Assembly (NCBI GenBank): GCA_963820955.1
Contig: CAWGCA010000048.1
Location: 1-64,000 of the forward strand
Reading direction: 5' to 3'
DNA: 64,000 bases
Source: CAWGCA01 sp963820955
Lineage (GTDB): Bacteria > Pseudomonadota > Gammaproteobacteria > Chromatiales > Chromatiaceae
Of this stretch, positions 8,040-16,024 are shown piece by piece. The first letter of the stretch is position 1, and every line of letters starts with the position of its first letter. The position numbers and the translations under genes were made by a program. The notes under the pieces were generated by a model. The model did no database searches and was not told where the DNA came from. It worked only from the letters and a program-made list of their open reading frames with translations.

Positions 8040-8933
8040 ATGACATACTCCAACGCATTGTACGAATCGGATCTCCCCGAGTTAAAACTGATTAACCGGG
8101 GCAAAGTCCGGGATATCTACGAAGTTGATGAAGATCACATGTTGATCGTCACCAGCGACCGACTGTCGGCTTTCGACGTCATACTACCCCAGCCGATTCC
8201 TGGCAAGGGAGAGGTCCTCACCCGGGTCTCCAACTTCTGGTTCGAGCGCACCGGGGATATAGTCCCTAACCATCTCTCCAACGTACCACTGAGCCAGGTA
8301 GTACCGGATGAGAGTCAGCGCAAGGTCCTTGGTGAGCGCGCCATTGTCGTCCGCAAACTAAGACCACTGCCGGTCGAGGCGATCGTGCGTGGTTATCTGA
8401 TAGGTTCCGGCTGGAAGGATTACCAGAAGACCGGCGGCGTCTGCGGTATCCAACTACCGAATGGCCTGAAACTGGCGGATAAGCTGCCCGAGGCCATTTA
8501 CACGCCATCCACCAAGGCCGAGATCGGGGACCACGACGAAAACATCGATTTCACACACACCCAGGAGATCCTGGGCCAGGATCTGGCGGCGCAGATAAGG
8601 GACATCAGCCTCCAGATCTACACCGAATGTGCCGCCTATGCCCTGACTAAGGGCATCATTATCGCGGACACTAAGTTTGAATTCGGCCAAGACTCTGCGG
8701 GCAGAGTCCACCTGATCGACGAGGTGCTGACACCGGACTCTTCCCGTTTCTGGCCTGCCGATGAATATCGTCCGGGGATCAGCCCGCCGAGTTTCGACAA
8801 GCAGTTCGTGCGGGACTACCTGGAGACCCTGGATTGGAACAAGACCGCGCCTGGCCCGGAACTGCCGGCGCAGGTGATCGAAAAGACGGCCGAAAAATAT
8901 CGGGAGGCCGAAACCCGGTTGACAGACAGGTAG
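8040..8933 (+). CDS. purC: SAICAR synthase
   Basis: Phosphoribosylaminoimidazole-succinocarboxamide synthase joins aspartate to CAIR with ATP in purine synthesis. The 297-residue protein begins with LINRGKVRDIYEVDEDHMLI, the nucleotide-binding start of the family. SDRLSAFDV, RPLPVEAIVRGYLIGSGWKDY and IADTKFEFG follow; the last two are the classic PurC signatures. The length fits the longer type found in many Proteobacteria and yeast. It stands alone on the plus strand, with a strong stem-loop directly after its stop. Not obviously in an operon with other pur genes. Confidence 0.97.
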   Translation: MTYSNALYESDLPELKLINRGKVRDIYEVDEDHMLIVTSDRLSAFDVILPQPIPGKGEVLTRVSNFWFERTGDIVPNHLSNVPLSQVVPDESQRKVLGERAIVVRKLRPLPVEAIVRGYLIGSGWKDYQKTGGVCGIQLPNGLKLADKLPEAIYTPSTKAEIGDHDENIDFTHTQEILGQDLAAQIRDISLQIYTECAAYALTKGIIIADTKFEFGQDSAGRVHLIDEVLTPDSSRFWPADEYRPGISPPSFDKQFVRDYLETLDWNKTAPGPELPAQVIEKTAEKYREAETRLTDR

Positions 8934-8937
8934 CATC

Positions 8938-8959
8938 CGAGGCCACAAAAGTGGCCTCG
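8938..8959 (+). terminator. stem-loop after purC
   Basis: A perfect 9-bp stem (CGAGGCCAC and GTGGCCTCG) with an AAAA loop, starting five bases after the purC stop. There is no clear T-run, so it may act as a weak terminator or as an mRNA 3'-end stabiliser. Confidence 0.6.
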
Positions 8960-9021
8960 AGCGTTAGAGACCCCCGGTTATAGTGCTCCCTCAACGCCGT
9001 GTTGCGGTACACTTGCTGTCC

Positions 9022-10011
9022 ATGCCTGAATCCAGCACGCCCTACCAGAGACTGACCCCCGATACCATCATCGGTGCACTGGAATTTGCGGGATTCAACC
9101 CCAATGGTGCCATGCTGGCACTCAACAGCTATGAGAACAGGGTCTACCAGGTTGGCATGGAAGAAGGGCCACCGCTGGTCGCCAAGTTTTATCGACCTGG
9201 CCGCTGGGAAGACGCATCCATTTTAGAGGAACACGCCTTCAGTCTTGCCCTCGCCCTGGAGGAGATCCCGGTGATCGCTCCCCTGGCCGCAGCCAACGGT
9301 GACACCCTGTGCCACTTCGAGGGATTCCGTTTCACCCTGTTTCCCCGCCAGGGCGGTCACTGGCCCGATCTGGACAGTCCCGGAAATCTGGAATGGATCG
9401 GCCGCCTCATGGGGCGCATCCATCAGCTGGGATCGGCGCAACCCTTTGCCTGCCGCTCGACCCTCGATCCGAGGGAAATGGGGACGGCGTCTGCCCGTTT
9501 TCTGTTGGACAACGGTTTTATCCCGCTGGAGTTGGAGTCCAGGTATCGTCAGCTGACAGACGGTTTGCAGATCGCCATAGAGCACCGGTTTGACACAGTC
9601 TCCGGGTATCGCCGTCTGCGCCTGCACGGCGATTGCCACCCCGGCAATATACTATGGACCGACAAGGGACCCCACTTCGTCGATATGGACGACTGCCGCA
9701 CCGGACCAGCCATCCAGGACCTCTGGATGCTGCTCTCCGGCAGTCGCCAGGAGATGACCCTGCAGTTGAGTCATCTTAGAGCGGGCTACGAGACCTTCCG
9801 CCAACTGGATCCCAGAGAGATCGGCCTGATCGAGCCCTTGCGCACCCTGCGCATGATCCACTATGCAGCATGGATCGCCCAGCGCTGGAATGACCCCGCC
9901 TTCCCCGGCGCGTTTCCCTGGTTCAATACCCATACCTACTGGCAGGAGCACCTCACACAGTTGGAGCAGCAACAGATTGCACTGGAACAGCCACCGCTGT
10001 CACTGTATTAG
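9022..10011 (+). CDS. srkA: stress response serine/threonine kinase SrkA
   Basis: A 329-residue protein of the SrkA (YihE/RdoA) family, cytosolic Ser/Thr kinases with a choline-kinase-like fold that counter stress-linked death in E. coli. Seen here are GFNPNGAMLALNSYENRVYQV (nucleotide-binding strand region), VAKFYRPGRW with the ATP-anchoring Lys, LRLHGDCHPGNILW with the catalytic Asp, and FVDMDDCRTGPAIQDLW with the metal-binding Asp. ATG 9022 is preferred over 8983 because homologues begin close to the conserved TPDTIIGALE. It follows purC by about 90 bp and ends 19 bp from a convergent lipoprotein gene. Confidence 0.92.
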   Translation: MPESSTPYQRLTPDTIIGALEFAGFNPNGAMLALNSYENRVYQVGMEEGPPLVAKFYRPGRWEDASILEEHAFSLALALEEIPVIAPLAAANGDTLCHFEGFRFTLFPRQGGHWPDLDSPGNLEWIGRLMGRIHQLGSAQPFACRSTLDPREMGTASARFLLDNGFIPLELESRYRQLTDGLQIAIEHRFDTVSGYRRLRLHGDCHPGNILWTDKGPHFVDMDDCRTGPAIQDLWMLLSGSRQEMTLQLSHLRAGYETFRQLDPREIGLIEPLRTLRMIHYAAWIAQRWNDPAFPGAFPWFNTHTYWQEHLTQLEQQQIALEQPPLSLY

Positions 10012-10030
10012 GGTCTGTTCAGGTCCTACC

Positions 10031-10417
10031 CTAGAAACTGTTCCCGGGCAGATTGACATAGGCGGTAGGGAGATCGGAACCCGGGATCGAGATGCGTACG
10101 CTGGTATCACTGAAATTCCCCAGATCCACCACCTTTCCCGATGGAAAGGTGCCCACTTTGAAGCTGTTGACCACCACGCTCGCGTCGTGCCCCAGATCGG
10201 GCATGCGATAGAAGATGCGACAGGGTGAACTGCTACAATTGCCCCCCTCACCAGGCCCTACCGTGACGGCGAGAAAGCCGTTCTGACTGCCGGGAACGGA
10301 TCCCGCCGCCACCCCGGGTCGGGGGTTGGACCCCACGCTGAGACAGCCGCTGAGCAGCCACAGGGCGGGCACAAGTAAAATCATATTGCGGTGAGAGAAA
10401 GGTAAGCTTAACGACAT
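10031..10417 (-). CDS. small lipoprotein of the VWA/ExbB-like cluster
   Basis: A 128-residue protein with a lipoprotein signal: basic start, hydrophobic core, lipobox LSGC near residue 25. The mature part is Gly/Ser-rich, has a Cys pair (CSSSPC), and ends in a beta-rich stretch; no family was recognised. AAGGAG precedes ATG 10417. It is the last gene of the minus-strand cluster starting at 19493, about 28 bp after the VWA gene at 10446-11450. It is probably an envelope component of the same system, which is inference from position. Confidence 0.7.
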   Translation of the reverse strand: MSLSLPFSHRNMILLVPALWLLSGCLSVGSNPRPGVAAGSVPGSQNGFLAVTVGPGEGGNCSSSPCRIFYRMPDLGHDASVVVNSFKVGTFPSGKVVDLGNFSDTSVRISIPGSDLPTAYVNLPGNSF

Positions 10418-10445
10418 AGACTGTCTCCTTATCAGGGCCACATAC

Positions 10446-11450
10446 TCAACGGGTGCTGCTGTTGAGACCGACAAAGCTTCCGCCGTTGGTCTCGGCCAGT
10501 TTACGCATCAATGCGGCGAAACGCACCGCGCTGGCGGTATTCTCCCCATACTGGAAGAGCACGGGGAAACCCACCGCGTGGATGCGTACCCGATGTTTTC
10601 CGGTTTTATCCACCCGATTCAACCGGTCCACGGTATTGATCACCGTCTCAATGGAGCCGCGTGAAAAATCGTCGCCAAATACATACAGGCTGATTTTTTT
10701 GTCCGATGAATAGAAGCGCCGAATCGCCGCCTCGATCCCCTCCACCGGGCTGGAATTACTGAACGGGGTCCAACCGGCGAGCCGCTTCAGAATGGACTTG
10801 CGCCGGGCCGGTGTATCCGTTATCCAACGCCCCTGGTACTGGGAAAACATATAGTCGCCCATGTCGTTCATCACCTGAATGCCCTTCACCAGGGGATAGA
10901 TATCCAGTACCTCCCGGACCTTTTTCTGGACCAGTGTCCAGGCATGTTTCTGCATGGAACCGGAGGTGTCGATAATAAAAACGATGTATTCACTGTCGAC
11001 CGGCACCCCCCCGATGCGCGCATCGGCCGGCGGCCGCCGGTAGCTCGCACCGAGCAACCGCTTCTGCTCCTCGCTGAGACTCTGCTGAGCCAGTTCCAGC
11101 TGCTGCTCAATGACGGTCTGGGCATCCGAATCCAGCCGGGTAGCATCGAATTCCCCGCGCACGCGGGACAGCTCCCCCTGTAGCCGCGCCAGTTTCTGCC
11201 GGGCGTCGGACAGCTGCTGTTGACGGGCGCTGAGATCCCTGTTGACTACCCTTGCCTCCCCGGACAGCTCCTCAAGCTGATCCTGCAGCCTCTGTACCAG
11301 ACCCGAGAGATCGGCATGGATCTTCTCCAAGACAAAGGGTTCGGCCACCTTGACGATCACCAACAACAGGATGATGGCCCCGAAGCCACAGGAGACCACA
11401 TCCAGAAAAGACATGTTGAAGATATCGATGCCGCGCCGCCGCTTGATCAT
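10446..11450 (-). CDS. membrane-anchored VWA protein (B-like subunit 1)
   Basis: 334 residues. The start reads FNMSFLDVVSCGFGAIILL, a single transmembrane helix with an Asp near its beginning, placed as in ExbD/TolR/MotB stator subunits. A long coiled coil follows at about residues 40-135. Then comes a von Willebrand A domain with the metal-binding DTSGS motif (YIVFIIDTSGSMQKHAW) and a conserved basic and aromatic C-terminal half. The ATG overlaps the stop of the upstream VWA gene (ATGA). Together with the MotA/TolQ/ExbB gene at 12572 it suggests an ion-driven complex whose peptidoglycan-binding domain has been replaced by a VWA domain. Function unknown. Confidence 0.8.
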   Translation of the reverse strand: MIKRRRGIDIFNMSFLDVVSCGFGAIILLLVIVKVAEPFVLEKIHADLSGLVQRLQDQLEELSGEARVVNRDLSARQQQLSDARQKLARLQGELSRVRGEFDATRLDSDAQTVIEQQLELAQQSLSEEQKRLLGASYRRPPADARIGGVPVDSEYIVFIIDTSGSMQKHAWTLVQKKVREVLDIYPLVKGIQVMNDMGDYMFSQYQGRWITDTPARRKSILKRLAGWTPFSNSSPVEGIEAAIRRFYSSDKKISLYVFGDDFSRGSIETVINTVDRLNRVDKTGKHRVRIHAVGFPVLFQYGENTASAVRFAALMRKLAETNGGSFVGLNSSTR

Positions 11451-12540
11451 GGCCAGTCCCTGGAGGGGGTAAGGAACGAGCCTTCACTGGCCACCGCCAG
11501 TTGCCAGAACGCGGCAGCGGCATAGGCATCCCCCTCCATCGGCAGCAGGATAGTATTGACCGGCACCCCTTTCGGCAGAACATCCAACGCCTTTTTAAAG
11601 TGCCGCAACCGCTGCTCGGCCGATACCTTGCTGCCCAATGGCTTTCGCTCCCCCTGCGTCGGGAGACCGTCGGTAACAAGCAGTATGTTGTCAGGCCTTG
11701 GGGTCAGTTTTGCGGCAGCCTGAAAGGCCTGAAACAGGCTGGTCCCCCACCGGGAATACGCTGGCCGAGGGCGGAAACCGCTTGGTTCAGAACCTGACTG
11801 TCGCTACTGTTCAGCCATTTCCCGCCGGTCTCGGCAACCACCGGCCCCGCCTCGGTGTTGAAGGCATACATCTGAAACCGACTGGAGCGGGGCAGATTGG
11901 CTACCAGCCACTCCACCACCGCCAGCGCCCGCCGCCACTTGGCCGCACTGCGCCGGCTTGCCTCATCCATATTGCGCAGCCGAATGATATTGACCAGGGT
12001 TTCGTCCAGCATGCTGGCGGAGACATCGACCAGAATCAGTATGCGCTGGCCGCCGACCTTAAGGCCGGTAAGATACTGTCGTTCCCCCTCCCCTAGGAAC
12101 TGCCGCACCTTTCTTCCCTGGGCCTTCTCGCCTTCGACCTTAGCGCCTAACTGCTGGTTTTTCTGGTCCAGGTCACGTAGATCGCTCTTCAACTGCTCTA
12201 CCCGTTCGATGCGGGCGAGGGTGTCTTTGTCCAGCCGGCTCAGTTGGTTTTGTTGCCGGTCAAGCTGCGACAGAATGCTCTCGGCACTGCCTTCGGTGAT
12301 CACCAGTTCCTGCTCTGCCTGCTCCAGACTGTTGCTTGCCTCGGCCAGCTTCTGCTCTGCCTGGACCACGGCCCGCTCCAGGCGCATCACCTCGGAGCGG
12401 CGATCTTGCTCGCTCTCGGCGCGGCTCTCCAGGGTATCCGCGTCGAGGATCAGAACCAGCAACACTACCGCACCAAACCCACAGAACATTATGTCCAGAA
12501 AGGAGAGGTTGAAAGGAGAGATGGTGCGGCGGTTTCTCAT
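11447..12540 (-). pseudogene. second VWA protein (B-like subunit 2), one frameshift
   Basis: A paralogue of the following gene. It has the same N-terminal helix motif (FNLSFLDIMFCGFGAVVLL), a long coiled coil at about residues 35-155, and a VWA domain with DVSAS (ILILVDVSASMLDE). The frame runs to 11704, but the VWA domain continues in another frame as TSLFQAFQAAAKLTPRPDNI, then LLVTDGLPTQGERKPLGSK, down to TGA 11447. The shift sits in a run of five C (11744-11748); one more C would restore a protein of about 364 residues. Everything else is intact, so a homopolymer sequencing error is more likely than decay. Confidence 0.8.
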
Positions 12541-12571
12541 CGGTCGGCTGCTCTCTCAATCCCCGCTTGCC

Positions 12572-13372
12572 TCAGCTCTTCAGCCGCCTTATCAACTGTC
12601 CATCCACCACCCGTTCCGTATCCAGCACCAGCCGATCCTGCATCAACTGCAATTGATGAATAAAAAACATCAGAATGATACTGATCACCAGTGCGATAAA
12701 GGTGGAGTTGAAGGCGACACCCAGTGACTGGGTCACTCCGGTGATATCCCCCTCCACTGCTCTATGCGCCTGCCCCAGGGCATCGCCGATTCCCCGCACG
12801 GTGCCGATGAAGCCTACGGATGGGATGGCCCAGGCGATGTAGCGGATAATGGAAAGCTCCGATTCCAGCCGTTCCGCCTCCGACTCGCACACGTTGCGGC
12901 CCGCGGTGGATACGTCCTGAACGTTACTGCTCGCGCCAAACCGTTCTATTGCCGTCAACAGCGTGCGGGCCGGCAGAGACTCCTGCACCGCAGGCGGCAG
13001 TGCCTGTAGTCGACGGGAGAGATCACGCACATCCTCCTGACCGATAGGAAGGTCGGGGGGGATCTGCAGCAGATCCCTCTCCAGCAGGGCCTGCTGACGA
13101 TGGATCGAGATCCCCTTGTAGCCCAGAATGGCCAGTGCCCAGAACATCAGCACGAAACAGGTTTCCTGTTCGTAATCGCGCAGTACCACGAAAACAGAGC
13201 GTTGCTGCACGTAGCTCTTATCTGCCTGCATCCGAACCTGTTCCGCCCGGATATGGGCCTCGGCGTTGGGACGGATCGTGGTCACATAGACGGCGTGCAC
13301 CAGAATGAACGAAACCAGCAGGGCGAATACCTGGTATACAAACTCAGAGCGCAAACCTCGGTTTATGGCCAT
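12572..13372 (-). CDS. MotA/TolQ/ExbB-type proton channel protein
   Basis: 266 residues with a transmembrane helix near the N-terminus (VFALLVSFILVHAVYVT), a second hydrophobic segment (CFVLMFWALAILGYKG), a cytoplasmic section, then the conserved channel block AWAIPSVGFIGTVRGIGDAL and a last helix (TFIALVISIILMFFI). This fits the A subunit of proton-driven stators, which couple ion flow to force on a partner. No tolR, exbD or motB is adjacent. Instead two VWA proteins with ExbD-like N-terminal helices follow, and these are the likely B partners. The small secreted protein gene lies just upstream. Confidence 0.85.
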   Translation of the reverse strand: MAINRGLRSEFVYQVFALLVSFILVHAVYVTTIRPNAEAHIRAEQVRMQADKSYVQQRSVFVVLRDYEQETCFVLMFWALAILGYKGISIHRQQALLERDLLQIPPDLPIGQEDVRDLSRRLQALPPAVQESLPARTLLTAIERFGASSNVQDVSTAGRNVCESEAERLESELSIIRYIAWAIPSVGFIGTVRGIGDALGQAHRAVEGDITGVTQSLGVAFNSTFIALVISIILMFFIHQLQLMQDRLVLDTERVVDGQLIRRLKS

Positions 13373-13394
13373 TCGGGATAACCTGTTCAGCGTT

Positions 13395-13619
13395 TCAGAT
13401 ATCGACCGGAAAGGATACCGCGCTATCGGCGCTTATCTTTTCACTGGGGGTAAAGGTGCGCGGCGTGGAAAGTCGTCGCTCCTTCGTATCGGCTTTCGGC
13501 TCCGACTGCGGATCCGAAATCGGCTCCTGTATCTGTCCCTGCCGACTGTCCGCTTGTCCGAAAATCGTCGGCGTCCAGCCCAGCAACAGAAATAGGGTCA
13601 GGGTAGCGGCAAATTGCAT
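13395..13619 (-). CDS. small secreted protein of the cluster
   Basis: 74 residues: an N-terminal signal peptide (LTLFLLLGWTPTIFG) followed by about 50 hydrophilic residues rich in Gln, Pro, Ser and charged residues with no recognised fold. It lies between the large FHA-like/PEGA protein (18 bp upstream) and the ExbB-like gene (22 bp downstream) on the same strand, so it is probably co-transcribed. Its place makes it a candidate periplasmic accessory part. It is short and of low complexity, so the call rests on the signal peptide and spacing. Confidence 0.55.
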   Translation of the reverse strand: MQFAATLTLFLLLGWTPTIFGQADSRQGQIQEPISDPQSEPKADTKERRLSTPRTFTPSEKISADSAVSFPVDI

Positions 13620-13636
13620 TCTCTTATCCTGTTCTG

Positions 13637-16024
13637 CTATTGGGCATAACGGGCAATGCGGAATCCCAGATCATTGCGGGGCTTTTCACTGTAATCCCGG
13701 TAGCTCAACCGGAGCTCTGTCATGGTCGCATCCCGCCAGCTTGAGCCCCGCACCACGTGATGCCGCCCCTCTTTCGGACCCAGCGGATCGATCGACAGCT
13801 TACCCACCACCCCGGGATAAACCGAATAGTAATCCTGTACCCACTCGGCCACATTGCCATCGAGATCGTACAGGCCCGCTGGATTGGAACCGAAGCTGGC
13901 CACTGGCGCGGTGGCCGCATGCTTGTCGTGATAGTCTTCCAGCAGCAGGGGCAGTAATTCCCCGGCGCTACTATCGGCATAGTTCCCTTGAACCCGGGAC
14001 GGTGGAAACTGACTGCCCGGCCAGGGATACCTGGCCGGCTGCTCGCGGCCGGCAAAGCGGGCGGCGTAGGCCCACTCCGCCTCGGTGGGCAGACGGTAAC
14101 CCGGGCCTACCGGTTGCACAAGCCTCATCCGGCCAGCCTGCTCCTGATAGGCCGGCGGCAACCCTTCCTTTGTACTGAGCCAGTTGGTATAACGGGCCGC
14201 CTCATCCCAGCTGATGTTGACAACTGGCAAACCATCCCCGTTGAGATCCACTTTATCCAGCGAACCGGAATCATGCCCTGGTCGAAAACGCCTGAATTCG
14301 GCATTCGTCACCTCTCTCAACCCGATATAATAGGCGCGATCGAGCTGAACCCTACGCAGATTTTCATTGGCCCGCCGTCCCGGCTCCCGGCGGGATGCCC
14401 CCATGGTGAAGGGTGTGGTGGGCTTCAGCCTTTTGAGTTTCTGACGGTCGATGCCGCGCACAGCCACCTGCTGACCAGAGCCCCCTGATTTGGCAGGTTT
14501 CAACACCACCTCCAGATTGCGGCTGACGCCCTTGAGGGGTGTCACGGAGTTGCGATAAGGCTCGAATCCCGCTTTGCGGATCTCTATCTGGTGAGGACGG
14601 GTAGGGAGCTTCAGGCGCCTGGTTGCGGCTCCCCTTGAGCGACCATCGACCAGCAGCTCCGCATCCGCCGGCTGGGCAGCAATGAACACGATTCCGTACT
14701 CCGGCTCCAACCGAATTTCCACATCGCGCTGTTCATCAGCCTTGAGTTCAATGCTGCGCCGCGCCGGCCGGAAACCTGCCTGGTCAACCCGCAGAGCCAC
14801 ACTGGTGTCGGCCGGCAGCTTCAACGCCAGGGGTGTGCTGCCACGGTATTCCCCATCGATGCTGACGCTACCACCCGAAGGAAGCGTGCTAAGGTTAAGG
14901 ATGCCGTCCTGTTTCAACAGCCGGATGAGAGGCAACTCCTGTGCCTGCCCTGCCTGCACCGGAACCGTCGCCTGATGGGGTTTATAACCGGCTTTGATCA
15001 ATTCCAGCCGATGCTCGCCTGCCTCCAGTTCCAGGGTTGTGGGAGTCTGCCCCAGCAGCTCGCCATTCTCTCTTACCTCGGCCCCCGCGGGATCGGTGCG
15101 CAACGCGACCGGCGCCCAGTCTGGCTTCAGTTCCACCGTGACCTGCTGATACTGATCCATACCGATTACTTCCAACCCCTTCTCCAAGGTCAGGTAGCGT
15201 CGGGCCTGCAGCCTCAGCTGATGGTGCCCGGCCTCCAGTTCCAATCCCTCGATCGGCGTATCGCCAATCAGCATGCCGTCCACCTGCAGACTGGCCCCCG
15301 CCGGGGTCGATTTGACCGCAATAATCCCAGGCATTTTTTTCAGATGGAACTTAAATGCCTGGTCCGCTCCGGATTCCACCTGGATCGATTCTCTCAATTC
15401 CTGATAGCCACTGAGCCGGGCAGTCAGGGTATAACGCCCGGGCAGCGCCAGAGAGCGACCAGACAGGGTGATTGCCGGAGGAAAACCCCGCAAAGAAAGC
15501 GTCTCGGGCGTCGGCGTTACCTCCAGGGTTATCGGAGTGGCCCATATCACGAACAGCGCGGCCAACAGCAGAATTCCGAACAGCGTGAAAAGCAGCCAGC
15601 GGCTGTGCCAGCGGCTGTTTGGGACTGGTGTCGACGCAACCAGCGGTACCTTCTCGCCAACCGAAACAGCGCTTGGCGGCGGCGTCGACGGCGGTGAAAC
15701 GGGGGTCACCACCGCCCGGCTCAGAGAGACCAGGATCTGATCTCCCTGCACCTGCCACAGAATAATGTCGTCACCGATCTGCAGCTGGTCTCCCGATTTG
15801 AGCCAGGCCGACTGGAGCAGGCGCTCATGATTATGCCAGATGGGCGGCTCGTCCCGGGCCGGCTGCACAAAGGGATGACCCTGATGCAGACCGATATGGG
15901 CCACGACCTTGTCCTGGCCAGACAAGGGTATGCCCCCCTCACCGCCGCCGACTGTGAGGGGATACTGGTCCGGCTGATAACGCCTTTCACCCCGGCCGTC
16001 TCTGATCAGAGTGACCCGGTTCAA
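13637..16024 (-). CDS. FHA-like, PEGA-repeat, SUMF1-like membrane protein
   Basis: 795 residues. Residues 1-115 resemble an FHA-like domain. A proline-rich linker leads to one transmembrane helix (LLFTLFGILLLAALFVIWA, about 145-165). Residues 180-525 hold several PEGA-type repeats (for example STPAGASLQVDGMLIGDTPI). The end is a SUMF1/FGE-like domain (RLPTEAEWAYAARFAG, GLYDLDGNVAEWVQDYY, VVRGSSWRDATMTELRLSYR). The paired cysteines of true formylglycine-generating enzymes are absent from the last motif, so it is unlikely to be an FGE. The start is TTG 16024, overlapping the upstream stop (TTGA) and preceded by GAGGA. It could link a cytoplasmic phospho-signal to a periplasmic scaffold, which is inference. 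Confidence 0.85.
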   Translation of the reverse strand: MNRVTLIRDGRGERRYQPDQYPLTVGGGEGGIPLSGQDKVVAHIGLHQGHPFVQPARDEPPIWHNHERLLQSAWLKSGDQLQIGDDIILWQVQGDQILVSLSRAVVTPVSPPSTPPPSAVSVGEKVPLVASTPVPNSRWHSRWLLFTLFGILLLAALFVIWATPITLEVTPTPETLSLRGFPPAITLSGRSLALPGRYTLTARLSGYQELRESIQVESGADQAFKFHLKKMPGIIAVKSTPAGASLQVDGMLIGDTPIEGLELEAGHHQLRLQARRYLTLEKGLEVIGMDQYQQVTVELKPDWAPVALRTDPAGAEVRENGELLGQTPTTLELEAGEHRLELIKAGYKPHQATVPVQAGQAQELPLIRLLKQDGILNLSTLPSGGSVSIDGEYRGSTPLALKLPADTSVALRVDQAGFRPARRSIELKADEQRDVEIRLEPEYGIVFIAAQPADAELLVDGRSRGAATRRLKLPTRPHQIEIRKAGFEPYRNSVTPLKGVSRNLEVVLKPAKSGGSGQQVAVRGIDRQKLKRLKPTTPFTMGASRREPGRRANENLRRVQLDRAYYIGLREVTNAEFRRFRPGHDSGSLDKVDLNGDGLPVVNISWDEAARYTNWLSTKEGLPPAYQEQAGRMRLVQPVGPGYRLPTEAEWAYAARFAGREQPARYPWPGSQFPPSRVQGNYADSSAGELLPLLLEDYHDKHAATAPVASFGSNPAGLYDLDGNVAEWVQDYYSVYPGVVGKLSIDPLGPKEGRHHVVRGSSWRDATMTELRLSYRDYSEKPRNDLGFRIARYAQ

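Noticed and set aside
13637..16024. True formylglycine-generating enzyme for sulfatases
   Set aside because: The cysteine pair of the catalytic motif is missing and no sulfatase gene is nearby.
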